Below are positions 9,529-19,202 of a stretch of 23,864 bases of DNA, piece after piece. The notes under the pieces were generated by a model. That model was given only the letters and a program-made list of their open reading frames with translations. It did no database searches and was not told the origin of the DNA. The position numbers were made by a program, and so were the translations under genes. Location: positions 1 through 23,864 of IMG/VR virus record IMGVR_UViG_3300047548_001279. One strand, written 5' to 3'. Every line of letters starts with the position of its first letter. Positions within the stretch are counted from its first letter, which is position 1. The DNA comes from a virus.

Positions 9529-11094
9529 ATGCCTGCTATAATAACTGAACAATTTAGGGTGATGAATGCTGAAACTTTTGTAAAAAGTTTAGTTTCAGTT
9601 GGTAATACTGCAAATAATTACTATACCTTTATTGGTCAACCAAATAGCTTAAATCCACAGGCAGGTGGATCTGCTATTTGGGGGGATGGATTAACTCCAT
9701 TGGATGGTTTTGATGAAGAAAATCAAATAAAAGAAACCATCATTGCGATGAAGAAAATAACAAATGAAGATGTTCGTAGGATGATTAGAAAAGTCCAATG
9801 GACATCTGGAACAACCTATGAAATGTACCGTCATGATTATTCAATTTATAAAAAGACTCCAGTAACAAATCAACCAAGTTTATATGAATCAAATTTTTAT
9901 GTAATAAATGAAGATTTTAGGGTTTATATTTGCTTACAAAATGGAACAGACCCAGAAAACCCAGGGGGAAGGCCATCTTTTGACCAACCAACATTTATTG
10001 ATTTAGAAGCAAGACCAGCAGGAACAAGTGGAGATGGTTATATTTGGAAATATTTGTTTACAATAAAACCATCAGAAATTGTTAAATTTGATTCTATCGA
10101 ATTCATTCCAGTTCCAGAAAATTGGGGAGAAGTTGGGGAAACTATTGCAACTAAAAATAATGCTATTAATGGAAAAGTAGAAGTAATCACTATTACAGAT
10201 AGAGGAATAAATTACCAACCAATTTCCAAATCCTTTACTAATATCCCAATATTAGGTGATGGTACTGGAGGAAAAGCAACTATTACTGTTGATTCATTTG
10301 GAAAAGTTTCTGAAGTCTTTGTTACAGACGGTGGTTCTGGATATACTAAGGGAATTATTAAATTTGAACCAGGTGCCCCTGGTATACCATCAGAATTATC
10401 AAATGATGGAAGAACAGCATCATTTGATGTTATTATTCCACCTAAGGGAGGACATGGATATAATATTTACAGAGAACTTGGTGCATATAGAGTACTTGTT
10501 TATTCAAGATATTTAACAGATGAGCAAAACCCAGATATTATCCTTGGAAATGATTTTGCTAGAATTGGAATCATAAAAAATCCTACAATTTTTGGAAGTG
10601 ATACTGAAAAATTAACACTTGGGCAGGTAAGTGCATTAAATTCAATAAAATTATCTGGAGTAACAACACAGACAACATATCCAGTTGATTCTGTAATTAG
10701 ACAGACAGTAGGAACAGGAATGACTGCAATTGGATTTGTTGCTTCTTGGGATAATGTTACTGGTGTTCTAAAATATTATCAACCAGTTGGACTTGCTACT
10801 GCTGGTGTTAATTATAAGATTAATGGATTTAGTTCATCTCCAATTGCTGGTGGTTCATATACTATTGAATGTCCAACTATTATTGGTCCAGCACTATCAA
10901 TTGATAGGAACTTTACGGGCATAAGTACAGTAATAAATAGTAGGACATATCAATTGGGAAGCAACTTTGTTGCTGGAATATCATCTGCAGAATACAACAA
11001 AAGATCTGGTGATATAATTTACATAGACAATAGGAAAGCAATTCCAAGATCAGCAAGCCAAAAAGAAGATATTAAAATCGTATTGGAGTTCTAA
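9529..11094 (+). CDS. gp8: Baseplate wedge subunit gp8 homologue (521 aa)
   Basis: In T4, gp8 is a dimeric beta-sandwich protein of the baseplate wedge that helps hold the gp6/gp7/gp10 periphery. Matches to T4 gp8 from memory are GDGYIWKYLFTI (about residue 165), YRVLVYSRYL followed by FARIGIIKNPT (T4 FRQISIITNPL), and the C-terminal GDIIYIDNRKAIP..EDIKIVLEF (T4 GEMIYMENRPPI..EEINILFTF). The ATG at 9529 (MPAIITEQFR) is preferred over the TTG at 9520 because this is the usual start of the marine family. At 521 residues it is much longer than the 334 of T4. The extra sequence is a pair of GxGY-type modules (residues about 223-280) and about 110 residues between IIKNPT and the C-terminal motif. 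The short gap before the next gene suggests co-expression. Confidence 0.9.
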   Translation: MPAIITEQFRVMNAETFVKSLVSVGNTANNYYTFIGQPNSLNPQAGGSAIWGDGLTPLDGFDEENQIKETIIAMKKITNEDVRRMIRKVQWTSGTTYEMYRHDYSIYKKTPVTNQPSLYESNFYVINEDFRVYICLQNGTDPENPGGRPSFDQPTFIDLEARPAGTSGDGYIWKYLFTIKPSEIVKFDSIEFIPVPENWGEVGETIATKNNAINGKVEVITITDRGINYQPISKSFTNIPILGDGTGGKATITVDSFGKVSEVFVTDGGSGYTKGIIKFEPGAPGIPSELSNDGRTASFDVIIPPKGGHGYNIYRELGAYRVLVYSRYLTDEQNPDIILGNDFARIGIIKNPTIFGSDTEKLTLGQVSALNSIKLSGVTTQTTYPVDSVIRQTVGTGMTAIGFVASWDNVTGVLKYYQPVGLATAGVNYKINGFSSSPIAGGSYTIECPTIIGPALSIDRNFTGISTVINSRTYQLGSNFVAGISSAEYNKRSGDIIYIDNRKAIPRSASQKEDIKIVLEF

Positions 11095-11100
11095 AGAAAA

Positions 11101-14100
11101 ATGCCTCAAAATACCAATTTAAATGTATCTCCATACTTTGATGATTTTGATTCAAATAAAAATTATCAAAGAGTATTATTTAAACCAGCGACTCCAATAC
11201 AAGCAAGAGAATTAACTACACTACAGTCAATTCTCCAAAATCAAATTGAAAAGTTTGGACAGCACTTCTTTAAAGAAGGTGCAATGGTTATTCCTGGACA
11301 ATTATCCTATGATTCAAACTATACATGTGTTCAAATTGACGAAACTCATTTAGGAATACCAGTTTCATTGTATATTGATAGTCTTGTAGGAAAATTAATT
11401 AAAGGTGAAACTAGCGGAGTAACCGCAAAAGTAGAAAACTATATTACAAATCAAATTTCAGATAGAAAGAATTATACTCTTTATATTAAATATCAAAGTT
11501 CAAGTGATACTAATTTCTCAACAAATAAATTTGTTGATGGAGAAAATCTTTTAGCAGTCAATGATATAACTTATGGAATTTCTGCAATTAGAAGTGGTTC
11601 ATCTTTTGCAACTTCAGTAATTTCAAATTCTACTGCTATTGGTTCTGCAGCAAAAATAGCATCTGGTGTTTATTTCATTAGAGGATTCTTTGTTACAGTA
11701 AATCCACAAACAGTTATATTAGATCAGTATACAAATACACCTTCATATAGAGTTGGACTTTTAATTAATGAAGAATTGGCAGTAGCATCCAATTCTTATA
11801 ATGATTTGTTTGATAATGCTCAGGGATTCTCTAATTTTTCAGCACCAGGAGCTGATAGATTAAAGTTTGATGTAACTTTAATTAAAAAGGAAATTACAGA
11901 TTTTAATGATGAAAATTTTGTCGAATTACTTAGAGTAGAAAAGGGAGTAATTCAAAAATTCGTAAAAACAACCAATTACGATTTAATTAAAGATGAATTG
12001 GCAAGAAGGACATATGATGAATCTGGAGATTACTATGTAAGACCATTTAATATTTCTCTAAAAGAATCATTAAATGACCAGATTGGAAACAATGGAATGT
12101 TTGTATCCAATCAACAAACAAAACAAGGAAATATTCCTAGTGATTCTGTTGGTTGTATTTTAGTATCACCAGGAAAAGCAGTAGTTAGAGGATATGATAT
12201 TGAAACTATTGATACTACTATCATAGATTTCAATAAGCCAAGAACCACAGAAAAAGTAGTAAATCAATCAATACCTTTTAGTGTTGGCAGACAAATTGTA
12301 TTGAACAATGTTTATGGTTCTCTTCCAGTTGGTTTTGGTTCAACATCTCAAGTAGCACTTTATTCTGGAAGAACGGCTTCCCCAGGAACTCCTGCTGGAA
12401 AGAAAATTGGTGTTGCTAGAATTTATGATTTAAAATTGAAAAATGCAGGATATGCAAATTCATTGAGTGAATTTGATTGTTCTCTTTTTGATATTCAGAC
12501 TTATACAACAATAACTTTAAATACATCTGTCACTTTAAGTGCATCTACTTTTATTGAAGGAAAGAATAGTTCCTCTAGTGGATACGTAGCAGAAGATGTT
12601 GTAAACACAAATATAATTAACTTATACCAAGTTTCTGGTTCATTTAAAGTTGATGAAGGAATTATAATTGATGGAATAGAAGATGGAAGAGTAATTACAT
12701 CAGTTAGAGATTATAACCTTACAGATGTACATCAACTTGTAGGAATAAACACAGTATTGGGAATTGGAACATTTACTGCAGATCCACTTCTTACAAATAA
12801 AATTTCGTTAACAGAACCTGGAGTTCAATATACTATTACCAGTGGTGCATCAGGTATAAGTACAGTTACAACTTCCACTAGTAATTTCTATGTTGGAATA
12901 AAAACAGGTGATATTGTATCTTACACAAAACAAGGCAACTCAATACCAACCTACAATGAAGTTATAAGTATTAATACTTCAGAGAAGAAATTAATTCTTT
13001 CTCCAACAAACAGTGTTGCTGGAATTTCAGATGGAACTCTTCCATCTTCTACAATTACCGCAAATGACTTTAAAAAAGTAACATTAAATGTATTAAACAC
13101 TTCTAATGCATTTCTTTATGCAAAACTTAGAGATAATAATATCTCTAGTCTTGATTTAAGTTCATCTTCCATCTCTATAAGAAAATCATATCTTATAACA
13201 GTAGTATCAAATTCTTTCAATGGAAATTTAGAAACAGATACTAATTTAACTTTGGAATCATTTGATGAGGAAGATTATAGTCTTACCTATATTTCCAATG
13301 GAATTATCGAATCTTTAGATAATCAAAAAGTATATGTTTCTGGAAGGACTATAAGTTTAGTTAATTTAAGTGGGAATGGTCAGGCAATTCTTACTGTAAC
13401 GTATAAAAAAGTAAATACAAAATTAAAGAAAAAACTTTTTAATAGATGTTCAAGTATTATTGTTGATGGTTCATCTTTAGTTTCTTCTGGCATTGGAAGA
13501 ACAACTTTGAACGATGGTTTAACATATAGAAGACCTTATGGACTTAGAGTTCAGGATAAATCAATATCATTAAATATTCCTGATGTTGTTAATGTTCTTG
13601 GAATTTATGAATCTTCTTCAACATCAGACCCATCTTTACCTAGAGTCTATTTTACCTCATTAAATTCAAGTTTAAACAACTTTATAAAGGGTGAAAAGTT
13701 GGTTGGAAGCACAAGTGGTGCTGTAGCTGCTTATGTTTCAAACGATAACACAAATAGTATAGAAGTAGTTTATTTGAATGAAAATAGATTTGCTTTGGGT
13801 GAGCAAGTGACATCTTCAGAAACAAATATTTCTGGTACTGTTAGTGCTATTTCAGTTGGTGATAAAAATATTAAGGATAATTATATTTTAGATAATGGAC
13901 AGAGATCTGAATACTATGATTATTCAAGGATAATCAGAAAGAAAGAAGTTTCTGCTCCAACAAAGAGAATAAGAGTAATATTTAATAATTACACAATCAA
14001 TCCTGCAGATGATGGAGACTTTGTTTCTGCAGATTCCTTTGATAGAGATAGATACACGAAAGATGTTCCAGTAATTGATGGATACAGAAATACTGATATT

Positions 14101-17100
14101 GTTGATTTGAGACCAAGAGTTTCTGAATTTAATCCAACAACTGCAACAAAATCTCCCTTTGAATATCTTTCTAGAAGATTCTCATTAAATGCTAATGCAT
14201 CTAACAACATTTTAACAAAAGATAGAACTATAAATCTATCTTATAGTTATTTCCTTCCAAGAATTGATAAACTATTCTTAACCAAAGAAGGAACATTTGT
14301 AATTAATAGTGGTGTTCCATCCAATTCTCCAAAGGCACCAAATAATTTAGATTCTGCTTTAGAAATAGCAACTTTCTATTATCCTCCATATCTTTATGAT
14401 ATGAAGGATGTAAGTATTTCTATCTCCAGTCATAAGAGATATACCATGAAGGATATCTCAAGGTTGGAAAATAGATTAGCAAACGTTGAGTATTATAGTT
14501 CACTATCTCTATTAGAAACTGATACAAAAAATCTATCAATTAGAGACCCACAAACAGGACTAGATAAATTCAAAGCAGGATTCTTTGTTGATAACTTTAA
14601 GTCCTATGATGGTGGAGATATAACAAATCAATCTTATAAAGCAAGTGTGGATTCTTCACTTGGTGTTTTAAGACCACAGCATTACACTACTTCTGTTGAT
14701 TTAATTTTAGGTTCCGAAGCAGTTATTGGTATTGGAACAACTTCCAATCCTAATATAGATTTGAGATTTGCGACTGATTTAGGTTCCAAGAATGTAAAAC
14801 GTATAGGTGATGTAGTATGCTTAGATTATTCTGATGTAATTTACACTGAAAATAAATTTGCTACTAGAACTGAAAATGTAAATCCATTCAACACTCCAAG
14901 TTGGATTGGAACAATCGAATTAAATCCTTCAACAGATACTTGGATAGAAACTAGAAGAACACAAAGAACACAAGATATTGAAGGAAATTATAATACAGCA
15001 ATTCAAATGCTTGGTGTTGATACCAATACTGGATTGTCACCAATTAACTGGAATGCATGGGAAACAAATTGGACAGGAACATCCACAGTACAGGGTCCTG
15101 TAATTACACAAATTCAAAATCCATCTACATTTTTATCATCATCTACAGTTACATCTGGAAATGTTATAACAACAACAGATATTTTCCAGGATTCTGTCAC
15201 GCAGTTCAGAAATAACACAATTACAACTACGACTGAACAGACAAGACAAGGAATTCAATTTGGAGTTAGTGAAAGATTCGATACAACTAGTCTTGGAGAT
15301 AGGGTTGTTTCTAGAGCAATTCTAACATTGATGAGATCTAGAAATATTGAAATTATAGCAAGAAGATTGAAACCATCTACAAGAATGTACGCATTCTTTG
15401 ATAATAGGGACATGACAAATTTTGTTGTTCCTAAACTTCTTGAAGTTAGAATGACAAGTGGAACATTTATTGAAGGGGAGACTGTTACTGGATTCATGCC
15501 TGTAACTGGTGTAAACAGATCAATAACATTTAGATTGGCAAAACAAAACCATAAGTATGGTCCATACAATCAACCAACTGAATTCTATAAAGAGAATCCA
15601 TACAACCCAACAAGTTCCATTTCTGGTTCATATTCGTCAACTACAACCATTTTAAATGTTGATACTGCAAGTTTAGAAAATCAAGCAGATTCTAGATTCT
15701 TTGGTTCTGTTGCACCATCTATGCAATTAGTTGGTGCATTGAGTAATGCGATTGCTACAGTAACTGATATTAGATTGGTAACAGATTCTTCTGGAACTTT
15801 TATTGGAACTTTATTCATTCCCGATCCAACGATTCCATCAAATCCAACTTTTGATACTGGAACAAAGACTTTAACTTTAACCACAAGTTCAACAAATTCT
15901 ACAGTTGGTGGTTCAGTAGATAGTATTGCAGAATCAAACTTCACTTCTAGTGGAACTGTAGATAATGTAGAGAGTCTTACGTTAAGAATTAGAAATGCAG
16001 ATATTGAAAGAAATATTAGAACAGATTCTAGAACTTTAACTGAAACTGAAGATAGATTAGTTGCAAACACAACTCTTACAAACAGATCTGTAGTCTCTAC
16101 TAGAGTAATTCAAACTAGATGGGTAGACCCTCTTGCACAAACATTTGAAGTTAATGAAAATAATGGTATTTTTGTAACCAAGTGTGATGTATTCTTTAGA
16201 ACCAAAGATGAAGCAAATATTCCAATTACACTGCAGGTAAGAACTTCTTATCTTGGACTTCCATCACAAGAAATTCTTCCATTCGGGGAAGTAGTTTTAA
16301 ATCCAGACCAAATTAATGTTTCTGAAGATGCTTCAGTTCCAACAACATTTACATTCCCTGCACCAGTATTTTTAGAAGGTGGTAATGATTATGCAATCGT
16401 CTTAATCTCCAACTCAAATTCATATAATGTTTGGATTTCTAGAATGACCGAAGTTGATGTATCAACCATCAACAAACCAGAAGCAGAAAAAATTATTGTT
16501 TCTCAACAACCAACACTTGGTTCACTATTCAAGTCACAAAATGGGGCAACTTGGGAACCTTCTCAGTTAGAAGATTTAAAATTTGTTCTTTATAGAGCAG
16601 AGTTTAAATCAACTACAGGAAGTTTTAGATTCTACAACCCAGACTTGGGAGTTGGCAATAGACAGATTGCTTCATTGAGACCAAATCCAATAGTTGCATA
16701 TTCTAAGAAAGTTTTAGTGGGACTTTCTGGAACTTTAACTACTTATGATGTAACTAATTTAATTCCAGGAACAACAATTCTACAATCAAATTATCCAAAT
16801 TTCTCAGGTAAATTAGCAAGTATTGTTGGTGCTATCGGAATTAATTCAACCTTAAGCATTACAAATTCAGGAATTGGATACACGCAGAATGCTACTTATT
16901 CTGATGTAGCATTAACTACTATTTCTGGAAGAGGTTCTGGTGCTAAGGTCAACTTAACTGTTCAATCTGGTGTTGCAGTTGCTGCTACAGTATCCATCGG
17001 TGGAACTGGATATGCAATTGGTGATACACTAACTGTTTCAAGTAGTTTAACTGGAAACTTTGGCAAAAATCTTGTTCTGACTATTCCAAATTCTGTTGGA

Positions 17101-18651
17101 ATAATATCCTCGTTTAACTCACTAATTATTGATCAAGTTCAAGATGATATAAACACATCAAATGTTGCTAATGAGATTTCATATATTAATCCAAGCAATG
17201 GAATTTCAACAATTACAAATGGTTTAGTAAATTATACTGAACTATTAGAAGATGGATTACACTTCAAAGTTAATCACAATAACCATGGAATGTATTCCAA
17301 CAATAATAAAGTAACATTGTATGGAATTGAATCAGATATTCCTCCAGAAAAGACAGTAAGTGATTACAACCAAGCAGCAACTGGTAATATTCAAGTTTCT
17401 TCTGTTGGTATCTTTACTAGTTTTGAAAATGTTGGAGTTTCTTCTGATAATCCAGGTTATATAAAAATTAATAATGAAATTATTAGATATACTGGTTATG
17501 AGGCATCGACAAATACTCTTACTGGAATAACAAGAGGTGTTGATATTGATCAAACTGGAGTCTTTAGTGTTAATATGATTCCATATCATGTTGCTGGTTC
17601 TCCAGTATTCAAATATGAATTCAATGGTGTTTCATTGAGAAGAATAAACAGAACTCATTCATTTAGTGATGTTGATGCTAATAAGTATCCAATAACTTTG
17701 GATAGTTACCACATTAAAGTTAGAATGGAAGAAAGAGGAAAGGATAGAAAGTTTGGTCCACCAAAACTCTTCTTCAAAGAAACTAAGACTGGTGGAACAT
17801 ACGATTTAAATATTCTTTCACCTAGCACAAATACCATATCTGGTCCAAAAGCATCTCAAAATATTCAATTTGATATCATTAGACCAAATATACAATCATT
17901 GATGCCAGAAACAACCTCAATTGCAGCAAAGATAAGAACAGTAACAGGAAAGAGTGTAAATGGAGAAGAACTTCCATTTAGTGCAAGAGAATTTGAATCT
18001 ATATCATTAAATTCAAATAATTATTTTGAAAATCCAAGGATTATAGCATCAAGAGTAAATGAAATTGATAATTTACAAAGTTATCTTGGATACAAATCAT
18101 TTGTTATGGAAATGACTTTATCTACAAGTGATACTAAAGTTTCACCAATTATAGATTTAGATAGGGTCAATATTATTACAACAATGAATAGAATTGATAA
18201 ACCAATAACAAATTATCTCTTAGATCCTAGAGTTAATAGTCTTTATGATGACCCATCATCTGCAATTTACGTTTCTAAGATAATAAGATTACAAAAGTCT
18301 GCAGATAGCCTTAAAGTGTATTTTGATGCTTATAGAGATACAACAAATGATATTATAGTCATGTATCGTTTGCTTAGACCAGATACCCCAGATGATCAAC
18401 AATTATTTGAACTATTCCCTGGATTCAAAAATGTTGATGCAAATGGAAATGTGATAAATCCAAAAAATAGTGATGGCACACCAGATACAAATGTTTTACC
18501 ATCATCAACTGAATCTGAATATAGAAGTTATGAGTATACTGCTAAAGATTTGCCAATGTTTAATGGATTCCAGATAAAAATCATTATGACTGGAACCAAT
18601 CAATCAGTTGTTCCAAAGATTAAAGATTTAAGGGCAATAGCAGTACTATGA
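11101..18651 (+). CDS. Giant DUF4815-like virion structural protein (2516 aa)
   Basis: The N-terminus (NVSPYFDDFDSNKNYQRV, then ARELTTLQSILQNQIEKFG) is the hallmark of DUF4815 proteins, large tail or baseplate proteins of marine T4-like phages. Three GE-x-x-x-G-TSG-type modules occur (residues about 97, 480 and 865). Residues about 1418-1443 hold a conserved RRLKPSTRMYAFFDNRDM segment and residues about 1673-1786 a DPLAQTFEV..G.FVTKCDVFFRTKD beta domain, both familiar from this family. Residues about 1922-1985 carry two GxGY modules and residues about 2100-2174 a TRG/YH domain shared with the 1613-residue protein. The C-terminus (RSYEYTAKDLPMFNGFQIKIIMTG) reads as a closing beta domain. It follows gp8 by 6 bases and its stop overlaps the next ATG (ATGA). 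Location in the peripheral baseplate or as a fibre-anchoring element is inferred. Confidence 0.85.
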   Translation: MPQNTNLNVSPYFDDFDSNKNYQRVLFKPATPIQARELTTLQSILQNQIEKFGQHFFKEGAMVIPGQLSYDSNYTCVQIDETHLGIPVSLYIDSLVGKLIKGETSGVTAKVENYITNQISDRKNYTLYIKYQSSSDTNFSTNKFVDGENLLAVNDITYGISAIRSGSSFATSVISNSTAIGSAAKIASGVYFIRGFFVTVNPQTVILDQYTNTPSYRVGLLINEELAVASNSYNDLFDNAQGFSNFSAPGADRLKFDVTLIKKEITDFNDENFVELLRVEKGVIQKFVKTTNYDLIKDELARRTYDESGDYYVRPFNISLKESLNDQIGNNGMFVSNQQTKQGNIPSDSVGCILVSPGKAVVRGYDIETIDTTIIDFNKPRTTEKVVNQSIPFSVGRQIVLNNVYGSLPVGFGSTSQVALYSGRTASPGTPAGKKIGVARIYDLKLKNAGYANSLSEFDCSLFDIQTYTTITLNTSVTLSASTFIEGKNSSSSGYVAEDVVNTNIINLYQVSGSFKVDEGIIIDGIEDGRVITSVRDYNLTDVHQLVGINTVLGIGTFTADPLLTNKISLTEPGVQYTITSGASGISTVTTSTSNFYVGIKTGDIVSYTKQGNSIPTYNEVISINTSEKKLILSPTNSVAGISDGTLPSSTITANDFKKVTLNVLNTSNAFLYAKLRDNNISSLDLSSSSISIRKSYLITVVSNSFNGNLETDTNLTLESFDEEDYSLTYISNGIIESLDNQKVYVSGRTISLVNLSGNGQAILTVTYKKVNTKLKKKLFNRCSSIIVDGSSLVSSGIGRTTLNDGLTYRRPYGLRVQDKSISLNIPDVVNVLGIYESSSTSDPSLPRVYFTSLNSSLNNFIKGEKLVGSTSGAVAAYVSNDNTNSIEVVYLNENRFALGEQVTSSETNISGTVSAISVGDKNIKDNYILDNGQRSEYYDYSRIIRKKEVSAPTKRIRVIFNNYTINPADDGDFVSADSFDRDRYTKDVPVIDGYRNTDIVDLRPRVSEFNPTTATKSPFEYLSRRFSLNANASNNILTKDRTINLSYSYFLPRIDKLFLTKEGTFVINSGVPSNSPKAPNNLDSALEIATFYYPPYLYDMKDVSISISSHKRYTMKDISRLENRLANVEYYSSLSLLETDTKNLSIRDPQTGLDKFKAGFFVDNFKSYDGGDITNQSYKASVDSSLGVLRPQHYTTSVDLILGSEAVIGIGTTSNPNIDLRFATDLGSKNVKRIGDVVCLDYSDVIYTENKFATRTENVNPFNTPSWIGTIELNPSTDTWIETRRTQRTQDIEGNYNTAIQMLGVDTNTGLSPINWNAWETNWTGTSTVQGPVITQIQNPSTFLSSSTVTSGNVITTTDIFQDSVTQFRNNTITTTTEQTRQGIQFGVSERFDTTSLGDRVVSRAILTLMRSRNIEIIARRLKPSTRMYAFFDNRDMTNFVVPKLLEVRMTSGTFIEGETVTGFMPVTGVNRSITFRLAKQNHKYGPYNQPTEFYKENPYNPTSSISGSYSSTTTILNVDTASLENQADSRFFGSVAPSMQLVGALSNAIATVTDIRLVTDSSGTFIGTLFIPDPTIPSNPTFDTGTKTLTLTTSSTNSTVGGSVDSIAESNFTSSGTVDNVESLTLRIRNADIERNIRTDSRTLTETEDRLVANTTLTNRSVVSTRVIQTRWVDPLAQTFEVNENNGIFVTKCDVFFRTKDEANIPITLQVRTSYLGLPSQEILPFGEVVLNPDQINVSEDASVPTTFTFPAPVFLEGGNDYAIVLISNSNSYNVWISRMTEVDVSTINKPEAEKIIVSQQPTLGSLFKSQNGATWEPSQLEDLKFVLYRAEFKSTTGSFRFYNPDLGVGNRQIASLRPNPIVAYSKKVLVGLSGTLTTYDVTNLIPGTTILQSNYPNFSGKLASIVGAIGINSTLSITNSGIGYTQNATYSDVALTTISGRGSGAKVNLTVQSGVAVAATVSIGGTGYAIGDTLTVSSSLTGNFGKNLVLTIPNSVGIISSFNSLIIDQVQDDINTSNVANEISYINPSNGISTITNGLVNYTELLEDGLHFKVNHNNHGMYSNNNKVTLYGIESDIPPEKTVSDYNQAATGNIQVSSVGIFTSFENVGVSSDNPGYIKINNEIIRYTGYEASTNTLTGITRGVDIDQTGVFSVNMIPYHVAGSPVFKYEFNGVSLRRINRTHSFSDVDANKYPITLDSYHIKVRMEERGKDRKFGPPKLFFKETKTGGTYDLNILSPSTNTISGPKASQNIQFDIIRPNIQSLMPETTSIAAKIRTVTGKSVNGEELPFSAREFESISLNSNNYFENPRIIASRVNEIDNLQSYLGYKSFVMEMTLSTSDTKVSPIIDLDRVNIITTMNRIDKPITNYLLDPRVNSLYDDPSSAIYVSKIIRLQKSADSLKVYFDAYRDTTNDIIVMYRLLRPDTPDDQQLFELFPGFKNVDANGNVINPKNSDGTPDTNVLPSSTESEYRSYEYTAKDLPMFNGFQIKIIMTGTNQSVVPKIKDLRAIAVL

Positions 18652-18851
18652 TACCGATAAAAGATACTACAGGTCTCTTTAGAGATGAAGAGACCAATGC
18701 AGTTTTAAATTGCAATGAACATGAGTATAATGAATATTTGAAAATAAAAAATGCAAAATTGGAAGAAAAGCAAGAATTGGATAAGATAAAAACAGATATC
18801 CAAGAAATAAAAGATTGCTTAAAACTTATAATAGAAAGGATAAATAACTAA
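18648..18851 (+). CDS. Small coiled-coil protein (67 aa)
   Basis: The ATG overlaps the TGA of the giant upstream gene by four bases (ATGA), a classic translational-coupling arrangement. The protein has a short N-terminal part (MIPIKDTTGLFRDEETNAVLN) and then, from about residue 28, a charged helix (KIKNAKLEEKQELDKIKTD, then IQEIKDCLKLIIERI) with hydrophobic residues in heptad spacing, indicating an oligomeric coiled coil. It has no membrane segment. It may act as a trimerising connector or chaperone for the neighbouring structural proteins; this is inferred from shape and position only. Confidence 0.75.
   Translation: MIPIKDTTGLFRDEETNAVLNCNEHEYNEYLKIKNAKLEEKQELDKIKTDIQEIKDCLKLIIERINN
18839..18846 (+). 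promoter_or_regulatory. Candidate T4-type late promoter (GATAAATA)
   Basis: GATAAATA matches the NATAAATA late -10 element of T4-like phages. It covers the last codons of the 67-residue gene, 20 bases upstream of the ATG at 18867, leaving room for a transcript start and a very short leader. The AT-rich setting makes chance matches possible. Confidence 0.4.
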
Positions 18852-18866
18852 AAAGTAACTTTTTCA

Positions 18867-19202
18867 ATGTCTGCCAAGATTATAAATCTAGTATTAGAAC
18901 AAGGTGCAGATTTTCAAAGCACTTTTACGATTTATAATGAAAACGGTTCAAGATTGAACCTCTTCAATTATACTGCGATAAGTTACATCAAAAAGAGCCC
19001 ATATTCATCAAAAACTTATCCATTTACAATATCATTTCCAGATAGAGCTCAAGGAAAAATAATGGTTTCCATGGCAAAATCTGAAACTTCCTTAATGGAA
19101 GGTGGAAGATATGTATATGATGTTGTAATTACATCTCCATCAAATTACAATACTAGAGTTGTACAAGGAAGTTTACTAGTTACTCCTGGTGTTAGCATAT
19201 GA
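18867..19202 (+). CDS. Ig-like/BppU-type beta-sandwich structural protein (111 aa)
   Basis: The whole protein fits one beta-sandwich domain: an opening EQGADFQSTFTIYNENG, a middle strand LNLFNYTAISYIKKSP, an SFPDRAQGKIMVSMAKSETS edge, then GGRYVYDVVITSP and a closing VVQGSLLVTPGVSI. This order (Gly-Ala-Asp start, G-x-Y-x-Y-D-V strand, V-V-x-G-x-x-x-V-x-P end) is common in small phage baseplate and fibre-attachment domains, including the N-terminal part of BppU-like proteins. No Shine-Dalgarno site is seen. The stop overlaps the next ATG by four bases (ATGA), so this protein and the 235-residue one are probably made together. Confidence 0.75.
   Translation: MSAKIINLVLEQGADFQSTFTIYNENGSRLNLFNYTAISYIKKSPYSSKTYPFTISFPDRAQGKIMVSMAKSETSLMEGGRYVYDVVITSPSNYNTRVVQGSLLVTPGVSI

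Noticed and set aside
10932-10939. AATAAATA inside gp8 as a promoter for the 2516-residue gene
   Set aside because: It lies within coding sequence about 160 bases upstream, in DNA where such AT-rich strings are expected by chance.
18850-18864. Palindrome AAAAAG-TAA-CTTTTT as a terminator
   Set aside because: The stem is six pairs, almost all A-T, with a three-base loop and only the T-run of its own arm; it is too weak to call.
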